Shown here: positions 17,311 through 24,430 of the stretch, one piece after another
Layout: every line of letters begins with the position of its first letter
Position numbering within the stretch: position 1 is the stretch's first letter
Assembly (NCBI GenBank): GCA_003220685.1
Contig: QHTE01000051.1
Span: forward strand, 68,556 to 132,555
DNA from: Candidatus Rokuibacteriota bacterium
Lineage (GTDB): Bacteria > Methylomirabilota > Methylomirabilia > Rokubacteriales > CSP1-6
Direction: 5' to 3'
DNA length: 64,000 bases
Program-made: the position numbers and the translations under genes
The notes under the pieces: generated by a model
Told to the model about the DNA's origin: nothing
The model's database searches: none
The model's input: only the letters and a program-made list of their open reading frames with translations

Positions 17311-18957
17311 CTATTGCCGGCCCGGCTTCATGTCCTTGACGTACTGCGAGACCCAGTCCGCGGTGTGAAAGGAGCGGGTCGCGCCGTCCGGCAGCACGAC
17401 ACGGGCGTCCACGGCGTAGATCGGGATGGTCGCCAGGGTGTAGTTGAATTGGCAGCTCTGGCCGTTCGCATAGTCCTGTCGCGCGATCCTGAACTCGTGG
17501 TACCAGTTCCGCAGCAGGACGCGACCGGTCTCGTCGCGCACTTCGGTCAGAGAGCTGCCCTCGTACGTGTAGCGGCGACCGCGGCCGTCGGAGTGCCGCA
17601 CGTCGACCAGGAGGCCGTCAGGGCTGTAGTCGTAGGTGACCCACCGGCGCTCATCGTCCTCCGCGCGCACCACGCGGGCCTTCTCGTCGTGGGTCAGTTT
17701 GATCCAGCGCCCGCGTGGAGTCCGGATCTCCTGCAGGTTGCGCTGCGGATCGCGGACGAGCTGCGCCGTGTTACCGTGCGCGTCGGTGATCTGCGTCGGC
17801 GCGCCTTGCGCCATGTTCTTGGCGCTGTACGACTCCGGGAAGCGAATACGCGAGCCGTCGGCCAGCTTGGTGTCCCACCCGTTGCCGTTCCACGCGATCA
17901 CCGCTCCGTAGAACCTCGACGAGGTCTCGCTGTGCTGATAGACGGCGTCCGCATAACCGGTGCCACGGGAGATTCGCGGGAAGTGCAGGAAATCGGCATC
18001 TGGCAGGATGATGAATAGCTCGGTGTACGGATTCCGAGCGCCGGCGGGCGCGATGTCGAAATCGTGCGTGCTGAAGCGGCCGAAGGCGTTGAACTCCGAC
18101 AAGCCGAACATAGGCCACGAGGTGTACGACCGCGTGAACGGAAGGTCGAAGTCGCCGTCTTTCAGCAACAGATCGGTCTCGCGAAGGTTGAACTTGCCGA
18201 ACCGCAAATCGACTTCGAAACGGTCGAGCCTCCCTGTTCTCAGCGCCGAGATGGGGATCGCGGGTGTGCACTCGCCGACGCGCGGCGCCGATCCAGGCGC
18301 GGCGGCGACACAGGGAAAGCTCCCGCTGAAGCGGGCTGGCGGTACCGTCGACCGGGTGGACTCCGGAGTGACCGCGGCAAGAGTGTGGATCTGAACGTAT
18401 GCGTTGGGATCGTAGTCCACCATGCGACCCGCGACGACGTCGATGCGTTTGCGTGCTTGCGGCACCAAGACCTCGAACGTGGTGAACCGCCACTCTCCCT
18501 TCGAGCGACCGCCAATCACCGTCAGTACGCCTTCGGCCGCCGGGCCCACAATCGGCACGGTCAGCCGCGCCTCCTGCCATCCGGTCTCGTCCTCTTTGAC
18601 CTGCCCGCTGATGTCGCCGCGCACCGTGATCGGGGTTCCCACATAGCGCACGACGTCGGAGTTGGACTGCGCCTGCTGCAGCGCTTGCTGAGCCACGTGC
18701 TGGCGCTCCGTGTCGCGGCGCAGGTAGTGGGCGATCGCCAGCGAGGAAGCGAGCACCAATAGGGCCACCAGCAGGCCGAATTGGACCGACTTGCGATGCG
18801 AGACGGGCACGGTCGACGATCGCCCGCACAACGGACAGACCCCAGGGAGCGGTTTGATCTCAGGACGCGTTTCCTCGAGAACCTCGTCGACCGCCTGACG
18901 GATTCGCTCGTCGGTCAGATCGAGAACGGAGCCACACCCGCGACAATTCTTCTCCAT
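17311..18957 (-). CDS. Zinc-ribbon/membrane/Coa1-like protein with short RHS (YD) repeat region
   Basis: The 548-aa product combines parts rarely seen together. Residues 1-45 carry a zinc ribbon (Cys5, Cys8, Cys41, Cys44), 59-77 a single transmembrane helix, and 88-172 a Coa1/Tim21-like fold segment (SDVVRYVGTPITVRG...VPIVGPAAEGVLTVIGG...EWRFTTFEVLVP). From about 245 a DUF6531-like opening (LLKDGDFDLPFTRSYTSWP) leads into four or five YD/RHS repeats (GRGRRYTYEG, GLLVDVRHSDG, TPRGRWIKLTHD). There is no RHS core shell and no C-terminal toxin, so it is far shorter than usual RHS proteins. The repeats should lie outside the membrane. The start is ATG 18957. Base composition is visibly less GC-rich than the surroundings, suggesting later acquisition. 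Confidence 0.75.
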   Translation of the reverse strand: MEKNCRGCGSVLDLTDERIRQAVDEVLEETRPEIKPLPGVCPLCGRSSTVPVSHRKSVQFGLLVALLVLASSLAIAHYLRRDTERQHVAQQALQQAQSNSDVVRYVGTPITVRGDISGQVKEDETGWQEARLTVPIVGPAAEGVLTVIGGRSKGEWRFTTFEVLVPQARKRIDVVAGRMVDYDPNAYVQIHTLAAVTPESTRSTVPPARFSGSFPCVAAAPGSAPRVGECTPAIPISALRTGRLDRFEVDLRFGKFNLRETDLLLKDGDFDLPFTRSYTSWPMFGLSEFNAFGRFSTHDFDIAPAGARNPYTELFIILPDADFLHFPRISRGTGYADAVYQHSETSSRFYGAVIAWNGNGWDTKLADGSRIRFPESYSAKNMAQGAPTQITDAHGNTAQLVRDPQRNLQEIRTPRGRWIKLTHDEKARVVRAEDDERRWVTYDYSPDGLLVDVRHSDGRGRRYTYEGSSLTEVRDETGRVLLRNWYHEFRIARQDYANGQSCQFNYTLATIPIYAVDARVVLPDGATRSFHTADWVSQYVKDMKPGRQ

Positions 18958-19319
18958 ACGTCCATTGTTGCCAGCGGGCTGCGGGCGGAACCAAGCTATT
19001 CGGGCGGCGTGGAAGTGGAGGGAAAATCGGCGCAAATCGGTTCGGAAACGCGAGAGATGTTCCTTCTCGTCTCGTCGGCCCAATTCCAGGGGCCATTCGA
19101 CAACGGAAGTGTCGATCTAGGAGTGGGTGGTATTACCGCCCCCGGTAGTACCGTCCGTCGTGACTCGGGCGGGAAAATCGACGCCGACCCCGATGCGATT
19201 TGCCTCGATCCCCGTTTCATCTCGGGCGGAGTCATCTTCCCAAAACGACATGTGCGGCTTCCGGCATACTATCGATAGCGTGCGGCGGACCTACGTGGGC
19301 CGCGGCCGGGAGGGTCGAA
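18958..19319. other. Intergenic stretch without a supported gene
   Basis: About 360 bp between the RHS-type gene and the hicB remnant. Open frames of 60-90 codons exist on both strands, but none has a start with a ribosome site or a recognisable product. A TACTAT hexamer near 19267 could serve as the -10 of the hicB remnant. Confidence 0.4.
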
Positions 19320-19512
19320 ATGGCCACGATGGTCTACACGGCGATCATCGAGAAGGAGCGAGAGCGAGGCCTGTACGCCGCGCTCTGCCCCGAGCTGGAC
19401 GTGGCCAGTCAGGGGGCAACTGTCGGGACGCGAAGCGTGTCGCATCCTTCAAGAGCACGGGTTCCTCGAGGTGAGCCGCCGTGGAAGCCACATCGTCATG
19501 CAGCGCCACGGC
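19320..19512 (+). pseudogene. hicBA toxin-antitoxin remnant
   Basis: ATG 19320, preceded by GGGAGGG, opens a HicB-like antitoxin N-terminus (MVYTAIIEKERERGLYAALC then PELDVASQGAT), matching the usual beta strand in which HicB reads out the pattern pe-l-GcvsqGdT. After about 33 residues the frame is cut. From 19420, in another frame, the sequence reads LSGREACRILQEHGF then LEVSRRGSHIVMQR, the characteristic HicA toxin fold including the catalytic His in GSHI. The HicA part then stops resembling the family and runs into the facing gene. So the middle and end of hicB, the start of hicA and the end of hicA are gone. Neither product can be functional as read. Confidence 0.75.
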
Positions 19513-19514
19513 AT

Positions 19515-19892
19515 CTACTTCCCCTTCGGCCCGCGCGGGTCCACGGTGTCGGGCCAGCATTCGAAGTTGCGGTACCCGCGCTTATACCGTGTGTTGCTCT
19601 GCTCAAAACCCACTTCGGAGCCCGCCAGCGTCGCGCCGACGCCTTGACCGGTCAGCGTGTAGTACTCGGCTTGTGCCTCGCGCACCCGGCGGTCGTCGCA
19701 GTCCGATTTCGCTGTCGCCGCGTTGACTTTCCTCCAGGCGACGTCGCGCCGATGACTGTTCTTATTGGTGTCTATCCACACCTCATACGAGTGCTTCCAG
19801 AGCACCCATGCACTCTCGGCGTGGGCCGTTGCACCCGAGGTGAGCAAGGAGAACGCGATGAGCAGCAAGGCCGTTCCTCCGCGTCGCATCAT
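19515..19892 (-). CDS. Small exported protein of unknown function
   Basis: 125 aa, ATG 19892 with GAGGAGGG 6 nt upstream, which favours the first of two adjacent ATGs. A Sec-type signal peptide (MMRRGGTALLLIAFSLLTSGATAHA, cut likely after AHA) is followed by SAWVLWKHSYEVWI and a region with two cysteines (KSDCDDRRV; NFECWPD) that could form a disulfide. The mature domain is about 100 residues of mixed charge. I recognise no family with certainty. It is probably periplasmic or surface exposed. Its 3' end abuts the hicBA remnant. Confidence 0.7.
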   Translation of the reverse strand: MMRRGGTALLLIAFSLLTSGATAHAESAWVLWKHSYEVWIDTNKNSHRRDVAWRKVNAATAKSDCDDRRVREAQAEYYTLTGQGVGATLAGSEVGFEQSNTRYKRGYRNFECWPDTVDPRGPKGK

Positions 19893-20315
19893 CGCTTGCC
19901 CTCCTCAACCCCCGCTCGCCGTATCATAGTGACTTTCTCGTAAGATCCCCACAGCCGTGTCTCCGTCTCCGTCACGCCGGGTCGTGTGGAGCAGCACGCG
20001 AAAGACACCATTGATGGAGAGCGAGGGGCGGGCGTCGGCGTCGAGCTGTCCGGACAGCATTGCTCCTTCAGCGTCTCTCCATCCGAAGCTACTGGCAAGA
20101 ACCGTCAGAACGAAGGCGATGCCTTCCCTTTCTCACCCAATCGAACGACCCGCACTCGCTCCACAGGGCGTCGCCCGACAACCAGCCGACGCGCCACCCC
20201 CTCCCGGCTGCTGCGCCTCGCCCAGGAGCGACGTGGCAAGGAAGCTGAGAACGAGAACGCCCGCGAGCCCGACCAGCGGTATGGGCACCTTCGGTGGAGG
20301 ATGGCTGGCGGAAGT
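19893..20315. other. Gene-poor stretch holding one doubtful short ORF
   Basis: Roughly 420 bp with no well-supported gene. On the minus strand a GTG at 20288 opens 51 codons to a TGA at 20133: an N-terminal hydrophobic segment (PIPLVGLAGVLVLSFLAT) followed by a Gly/Ala/Cys-rich tail, which could be a tiny membrane or exported peptide, but no ribosome site is seen. Other frames give no recognisable product. Confidence 0.3.
20133..20288 (-). CDS. Possible 51-aa membrane peptide
   Basis: GTG-started frame with a hydrophobic N-terminal helix (LVGLAGVLVLSFLATSLLG) and a short tail with two cysteines. It lies 27 bp downstream of the frameshifted gene on the same strand. No ribosome site, no family; may be chance. 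Confidence 0.2.
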   Translation of the reverse strand: MPIPLVGLAGVLVLSFLATSLLGEAQQPGGGGASAGCRATPCGASAGRSIG

Positions 20316-20974
20316 CTAGCCGAACGCCGGGATGGGCACCAGCACAGGGGCGCTCGGCTCTCGATCAAACCTCGGTGATGGAGCGGAGGTCGAGGCTAAG
20401 GGCCGAACGTCGCCGACCGAGAGTTCGGTCGGCCGGACGAGCTCGAGCGTCCTGAGGTCGTCGGCCAGATAGAACGCCGCGTGCTGACGGTCGCTCCTCA
20501 CGTGTCTGGCGTGAGCGTCGATCGCGAACGGCATCCGGAACGTCCCCTTGAATGGCAACACGACCGACTGCGGGAGCGGGCCGAGCATCCCGGTGGCCGG
20601 GTCGGCCATCTGCGTGATGGTGAAGCTGCCCGCGATTGTACCGAGAGTACGCGGTGGAGGACGGCCAGCGACAGGTCGACGTTGCCGTTGAACGTCCCGC
20701 TGATGACCGGCAGATCGGGCACGTGGACGGAACTATTGCTGGGCGCGTTGATGACGACGTCGAAGGTGCCGCTCACCGGACCTAACCCGGTGACGGTCGA
20801 CACGGTATCCGTCCCCGTGGCGACTGAAGAAAGATTCAGGCCAGTCTTCGCCGAAAACACATGTGCAGAGGCCATACCAATGCAGCGACTATTCGGATGT
20901 CCAGGGAGACCGGGGGCTTGGGTCCATGGCCTGCCCACATTCAGACGATCCGTGATCAGTCTGTCGTCGGACAT
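20316..20974 (-). pseudogene. Frameshifted protein of unknown function
   Basis: Two frames on the minus strand join near 20640 to give one continuous-looking protein. The first reads VFSAKTGLNLSSVATGTDTV and VSGTFDVVINAPSNSS and reaches LAVLHRVL. The second takes over with GTIAGSFTITQMADPATG and continues VVLPFKGTFRMPFAIDAHAR to LVPIPAFG and a TAG. An extra TC (or equivalent) at the junction accounts for the shift. The product is beta-rich, resembling a repetitive surface or storage-type domain, with no signal peptide seen. The family is unknown to me. The upstream start is unclear: ATG 20974, or a later ATG at about 20875. Either a decayed gene or a single assembly error. Confidence 0.55.
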
Positions 20975-21064
20975 ATCCTGTCCTTCCGATCACTCTTCGT
21001 CGTGCCCCAGACGTCGCGGGGCGCGTAGAGTGGTGGTGAGAACTTTCGCGGAGGAGTTTCAGTA

Positions 21065-21364
21065 ATGTTTGGACTCGGGTCTCAAGAGCTGCTCGTGATC
21101 CTGGTCATCGTACTGGTCCTGTTCGGGGCGAACCGACTCCCGCAACTCGCTCGCTCGCTGGGGTCGAGTCTCAAGGAGTTCAAGAAAGGCATCGACGAGG
21201 GCCAGGCGAAGGAGGCGAGCGTCAGGCCGCCGAGTGCTGAGCGCGAGGCCCCGCCGCCGGGCGAGCGGACCTGCAGGCAGTGCAAGAATGCGCTCGCTCC
21301 CGACTGGGCCCACTGCCCTCGATGCGGGACGGCGGTGACGCAGGAGATTGGCCCGGGCACCTGA
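21065..21364 (+). CDS. tatA: TatA/E-type translocase subunit with C-terminal zinc ribbon
   Basis: A 99-aa protein that opens MFGLGSQELLVILVIVLVLF with FG, NRLPQLARSLGSSLKEFKKG following: the short membrane anchor, hinge and amphipathic helix of TatA, which builds the pore of the twin-arginine translocase. After a Pro/Glu linker the C-terminus is a zinc ribbon, CxxC-x12-CxxC (CRQCKNALAPDWAHCPRCG), instead of the usual disordered acidic tail. ATG 21065 has GGAGG 10 nt upstream. No tatB or tatC is adjacent. Tat substrates in this window include the GK-repeat protein and the third Liv binding protein. The ribbon would lie on the cytoplasmic side. Confidence 0.85.
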   Translation: MFGLGSQELLVILVIVLVLFGANRLPQLARSLGSSLKEFKKGIDEGQAKEASVRPPSAEREAPPPGERTCRQCKNALAPDWAHCPRCGTAVTQEIGPGT

Positions 21365-21383
21365 TGACGCCCCGGGGAGACGG

Positions 21384-22085
21384 GTGAAAACGAACGTACG
21401 ATGGGTCATCGGCGGCGTAATCGCTGCCACGCTCGTCGGGTACTGCGTTTGGCTCGTGGTAACGAACGCTCCCGCCTACCAGTTCCTCGTTCGCCTCTAT
21501 GTGGATAAGCGATTTCTCAAGCACACGCTTCGAGAATGGGGCGTCCTCGCGCCTGTCATTTTTATCGGCCTCCAAGCGCTGCAGGTCATCATTGCCCCGA
21601 TCCCAGGCGAGTTGACCGGGATTCTTGGCGGCTATCTGTTCGGCGAATGGGTAGGGCTGCTCTACTCGACGATTGGGCTGACGCTGGGATCCGTGGCGGC
21701 CTTTGCCGTCGGCCGGTGGCTTGGAGCCCATTACGTTCAGAAGCTGGTGAGCCCGGACATCTGGCGCAAGATGGGCTTCATCGTGGAAGCTGAGGGGGCC
21801 ATTCTCTGCTTCGTGATCTTCTTGATTCCCGGTCTCCCGAAGGACATGACGTGTTACCTCTTCGGTCTGAGTCCGATGCCGTTCTGGGTCTTCGCGATGG
21901 TCTCCACGCTGGGTCGTATCCCGGGCACATGGATACTGTCAGCCCAAGGCGCTCACACCGCTTCGGGCGACTATATCGAGGTGATTTTGCTCACCGCCCT
22001 GGTCGTGGCGGTGGCGTTGCCGCTCTACTACCACCGGCACCGGCTCATTGAATGGTTCCGGGGTAAGCAAGCAGACGTCCGGTGA
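21384..22085 (+). CDS. TVP38/TMEM64 (VTT-domain) membrane protein
   Basis: The 233-aa protein has five to six membrane helices and the hallmarks of the VTT/DedA superfamily: IIAPIPGELTGILGGYLFGE, then AFAVGRWLGAHYV, and the second re-entrant loop LIPGLPKDMTCYLFGLSP, followed by a conserved TLGRIPGTW. Such proteins act as lipid scramblases or undecaprenyl-phosphate/phospholipid transporters in the envelope; the exact substrate is not known here. The start is set at GTG 21384, which has GGGGAGA just upstream; a TTG at 21348 would add 12 residues. It lies 19 bp after tatA and is probably co-transcribed. Confidence 0.85.
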   Translation: MKTNVRWVIGGVIAATLVGYCVWLVVTNAPAYQFLVRLYVDKRFLKHTLREWGVLAPVIFIGLQALQVIIAPIPGELTGILGGYLFGEWVGLLYSTIGLTLGSVAAFAVGRWLGAHYVQKLVSPDIWRKMGFIVEAEGAILCFVIFLIPGLPKDMTCYLFGLSPMPFWVFAMVSTLGRIPGTWILSAQGAHTASGDYIEVILLTALVVAVALPLYYHRHRLIEWFRGKQADVR

Positions 22086-22256
22086 GCGCTACCGGGGAAC
22101 CCTCTGGCGTGACCCGAAGAATTCGCCAAGCGTGGATGAAGAATACTTAAGGTTGCGTTCGCCTTGACCGCGCGAGTCGGAGTTACTACTGTTGAGGACC
22201 TTGAGGTGGCGAGCGGCGATGATCGCGCGCTCGAGAGCTCTCGACGGAGGAGATCG

Positions 22257-22508
22257 ATGAACCGGTTTGTCGCCGCGCTCGCCTTGATCGCTTCGACCAT
22301 CAGTCCCGCACTGGCCAACGAGTGCCCGACGTTGCAGGCTCAGATCGACGCCGCGCTCGGGACCCGCTACGACCCCAGCGCTACCAACGCGAAGGCGCTC
22401 GCGGCGGAGGCCTGGGCGCTGCACCAGGGGGGGAAGCACGCCGAGTCCGTCGTGAAGTACGACGAGGCTGCGAAAGCGGCTGGGATCACGCTCAAGCACA
22501 AGCAGTAA
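22257..22508 (+). CDS. Small secreted protein, 83 aa
   Basis: ATG 22257 is preceded at good distance by GGAGGAG. A clear signal peptide (MNRFVAALALIASTISPALA, cut before NE) leaves a mature protein of about 63 residues with one cysteine, a short pair of helices (TLQAQIDAALGTRYD; AKALAAEAWALHQGGKHAES) and a basic end (KHKQ). The helix pair resembles a single TPR-like hairpin. No family is recognised with confidence. It is expected to be periplasmic. It is the last gene of the less GC-rich stretch. Confidence 0.7.
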   Translation: MNRFVAALALIASTISPALANECPTLQAQIDAALGTRYDPSATNAKALAAEAWALHQGGKHAESVVKYDEAAKAAGITLKHKQ

Positions 22509-22708
22509 GCGATCGCCCGGCTCCCGTTCCCGGACGTCGCGTTAGCCTCGGCGCGTGGTGCGTCGAGGACGGTGGATCAGCTCCGCGACGGCCGCAAGCA
22601 TGCCGATCACAGTGATTCGGAGGTTTGCTGCCCAACCACCGAGTCCGGCGTCGAGCCCGGCGAGTACCGACGCTCCGCACTGTGAACCGCCGGAGGTGAG
22701 GCCGGGCC

Positions 22709-23452
22709 TCAGCGACGCAGCCACCCCACGACCGCGTAGGCCAGCAGCGCGACGACCAGCGCGAGCCACCGGCGCACGATCGCCGCGCGCTCGGGCGGCA
22801 GCGGCGAGAGCACGACCGGGTGGAGCCGGGTCGCCACGAGCGCGCCGCCCAGCGCGCCGCCGATGTGGGCGCCGTTGTCGATGAAGGTTTCCATCAGGCC
22901 GCCGGCGATGGAGTAGACCGCCCAGATCAACAGCACGAAGCCGACGCGGCGGTCACGTACTAGCAGGCGATCGCGCTCCCGGCGCAGGAGCACGATCGCC
23001 GCGCCCTGCAGGCCGAAGATCGCTCCCGACGCACCGACGGACGGCCCCGCGCTCACCAGCATGCTCACGATCGAGCCGGCCAGCCCGCTCAGCACGTAGA
23101 GCACGACGAACTGGGCGCGGCCGAACGCGGCCTCGCACACCATCCCGAGGATGTAGAGCGCGATCCCGTTGCCGACCAGGTGCTCCGTGCCGCCGTGCAG
23201 CCACGGCGCCGTCAGCAGGCGCCAGTATTCACCGGCCACGACGCGCTCGCGCACCAGCGCGCCGATGGCGACGATCGACGCGCGCGAGTCGAGCGCGCCC
23301 ATCCGGACCTCGGCGACGAAAATCGCCGCGAGCAGCGCCAGGATCAGGAGGGTCACCGGCGGAACGCGTCCCATGCGCCGCTCGAAGTCGACGCGGCGCG
23401 AGAGGAGCATGTCGGGCGTGATACGGAGCGGCGGCTCGGGTACCGCGCTCAC
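22709..23452 (-). CDS. Rhomboid-family intramembrane serine protease
   Basis: The 247-aa protein has about six to seven membrane helices. The catalytic dyad is visible: Ser142 in GASGAIFG and His196 in AHIGGALGG, and the oxyanion and loop-1 region reads WLHGGTEHLVGNGIALY. Rhomboids cut transmembrane substrates inside the bilayer. The order is that of the bacterial core rhomboid with a short charged N-terminus (residues 1-30). The substrate is unknown. Its GTG start at 23452 is 1 nt from the stop of the scramblase-like gene, so the two are likely one transcription unit. Confidence 0.92.
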   Translation of the reverse strand: MSAVPEPPLRITPDMLLSRRVDFERRMGRVPPVTLLILALLAAIFVAEVRMGALDSRASIVAIGALVRERVVAGEYWRLLTAPWLHGGTEHLVGNGIALYILGMVCEAAFGRAQFVVLYVLSGLAGSIVSMLVSAGPSVGASGAIFGLQGAAIVLLRRERDRLLVRDRRVGFVLLIWAVYSIAGGLMETFIDNGAHIGGALGGALVATRLHPVVLSPLPPERAAIVRRWLALVVALLAYAVVGWLRR

Positions 23453-23453
23453 G

Positions 23454-24353
23454 TCAGCGGCGCTCGCCCGTGTCCAGCATGACGCCGAGCGCCACGGCGA
23501 CCCGCCGGTCGAAGGCGCGCGCCGAGTCGGCCGAGAGATCGAGCACGTAGCGATCGAGCAGGGTGAACTTCCGGTTGAACTCGCCGAAGATCTCCGCGTC
23601 CGGCCCGCGGACCAGGACGAAGTTCGTGCGGAGGAATCCGAGCAGGGGGCCGATGACTCGCCGGAGCAGCGACAGCACGATGGAGTCCTCGATCGCCATC
23701 GCCAGCGGCGCGCCCCCTGGCGCCGTGACGTACCAGCGCTTGCGCACGATGTTGTGCAGATAGGTCTTGCGCAAGACCGCGAGCGTCTCGCCGGCCGCGG
23801 TCACGACCGTGTATGTCCGGGTCAGGAACGCGACGCGCTGATCCTGGATCACGCGGAGCAAGGTCTCGCGGCGCGACTCGTCGCGATAGATCGTCACGTG
23901 GCGTCGTGGGCGCAACGACATCGAGATCACGAGGAAGATGAAGGCCGCCACTGGGACCGAGAGCAGGATGATCAGTCCGCTACCCTCCCGAGCGAGGGAC
24001 CCCGTCGCCCAACCCATGATGGTCAGGGTCGTGATGACGGCGACCAGGTACGCCACGAGCGTGCGCATCGGGTACGTCGGCCGTTCCACGTAGAGGATAG
24101 GCGTGCCGTCCTCCGCCCACACCTCGTACTTCGACTTGATCGTGAACACGCGTTGGCGCAGCAGGAAGACGTCGCGATCGAACGCGCGGTCGACTCCGAC
24201 CGTCGGGGGGCGCGGCGTGTTGGGCGGGGGCCCGGCCCGCAGGTGGCGGCGGCACGACGGGCATTCGAGGAGGCGGCCCGCGTACTCCGGGCGCAGCTCG
24301 TAGACCTCGCCGCACGGGCAGGCGACGACGACACCGACGCTCGCCCGGCTCAC
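23454..24353 (-). CDS. Zinc-ribbon and scramblase/LURP-one-like membrane protein
   Basis: The 299-aa protein starts at GTG 24353. Residues 9-35 form a zinc ribbon (CPCGEVYELRPEYAGRLLECPSC). From about 60 the product alternates short beta motifs typical of the phospholipid-scramblase/LURP-one (tubby-like) fold: FTIKSKYEVWAEDGTPILYV, two central membrane helices (about 90-135), YTVVTAAGETLAVLRKTYL, and a C-terminal FGEFNRKFTLLDRYVLDLSAD followed by DRRVAVALGVMLD. Members of this fold bind or move lipids. An 8-codon upstream frame and a TATAAT precede it. The partnership with the rhomboid downstream suggests envelope work, perhaps substrate or adaptor, which is inference. Confidence 0.75.
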   Translation of the reverse strand: MSRASVGVVVACPCGEVYELRPEYAGRLLECPSCRRHLRAGPPPNTPRPPTVGVDRAFDRDVFLLRQRVFTIKSKYEVWAEDGTPILYVERPTYPMRTLVAYLVAVITTLTIMGWATGSLAREGSGLIILLSVPVAAFIFLVISMSLRPRRHVTIYRDESRRETLLRVIQDQRVAFLTRTYTVVTAAGETLAVLRKTYLHNIVRKRWYVTAPGGAPLAMAIEDSIVLSLLRRVIGPLLGFLRTNFVLVRGPDAEIFGEFNRKFTLLDRYVLDLSADSARAFDRRVAVALGVMLDTGERR

Positions 24354-24376
24354 GGCGTGGACGGGCGCGGCCCCAT
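24350..24376 (-). other. Possible 8-codon leader peptide overlapping the scramblase-like start
   Basis: An ATG at 24376 lies 8 nt downstream of a TATAAT and opens MGPRPSTP, stopping at a TGA (24350-24352) that overlaps the GTG of the main gene as GTGA. If transcribed from that promoter the leader would be translated first and could couple or regulate the main start. Confidence 0.3.
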
Positions 24377-24384
24377 GCGCCCGA

Positions 24385-24390
24385 ATTATA
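24385..24390 (-). promoter_or_regulatory. Perfect TATAAT -10 hexamer upstream of the scramblase-like gene
   Basis: A minus-strand TATAAT in an otherwise GC-rich gap. No consensus -35 sits 17 nt upstream. It is placed to start transcription just before the short leader frame. Confidence 0.4.
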
Positions 24391-24430
24391 CGCGATGCCC
24401 GGTCGAACTCCGGCCCGGCGAGCCGGCAGC

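Noticed and set aside
20375..21060. Plus-strand frames antisense to the frameshifted gene
   Set aside because: No ribosome sites or motifs; the minus strand gives a coherent product once the shift is allowed.
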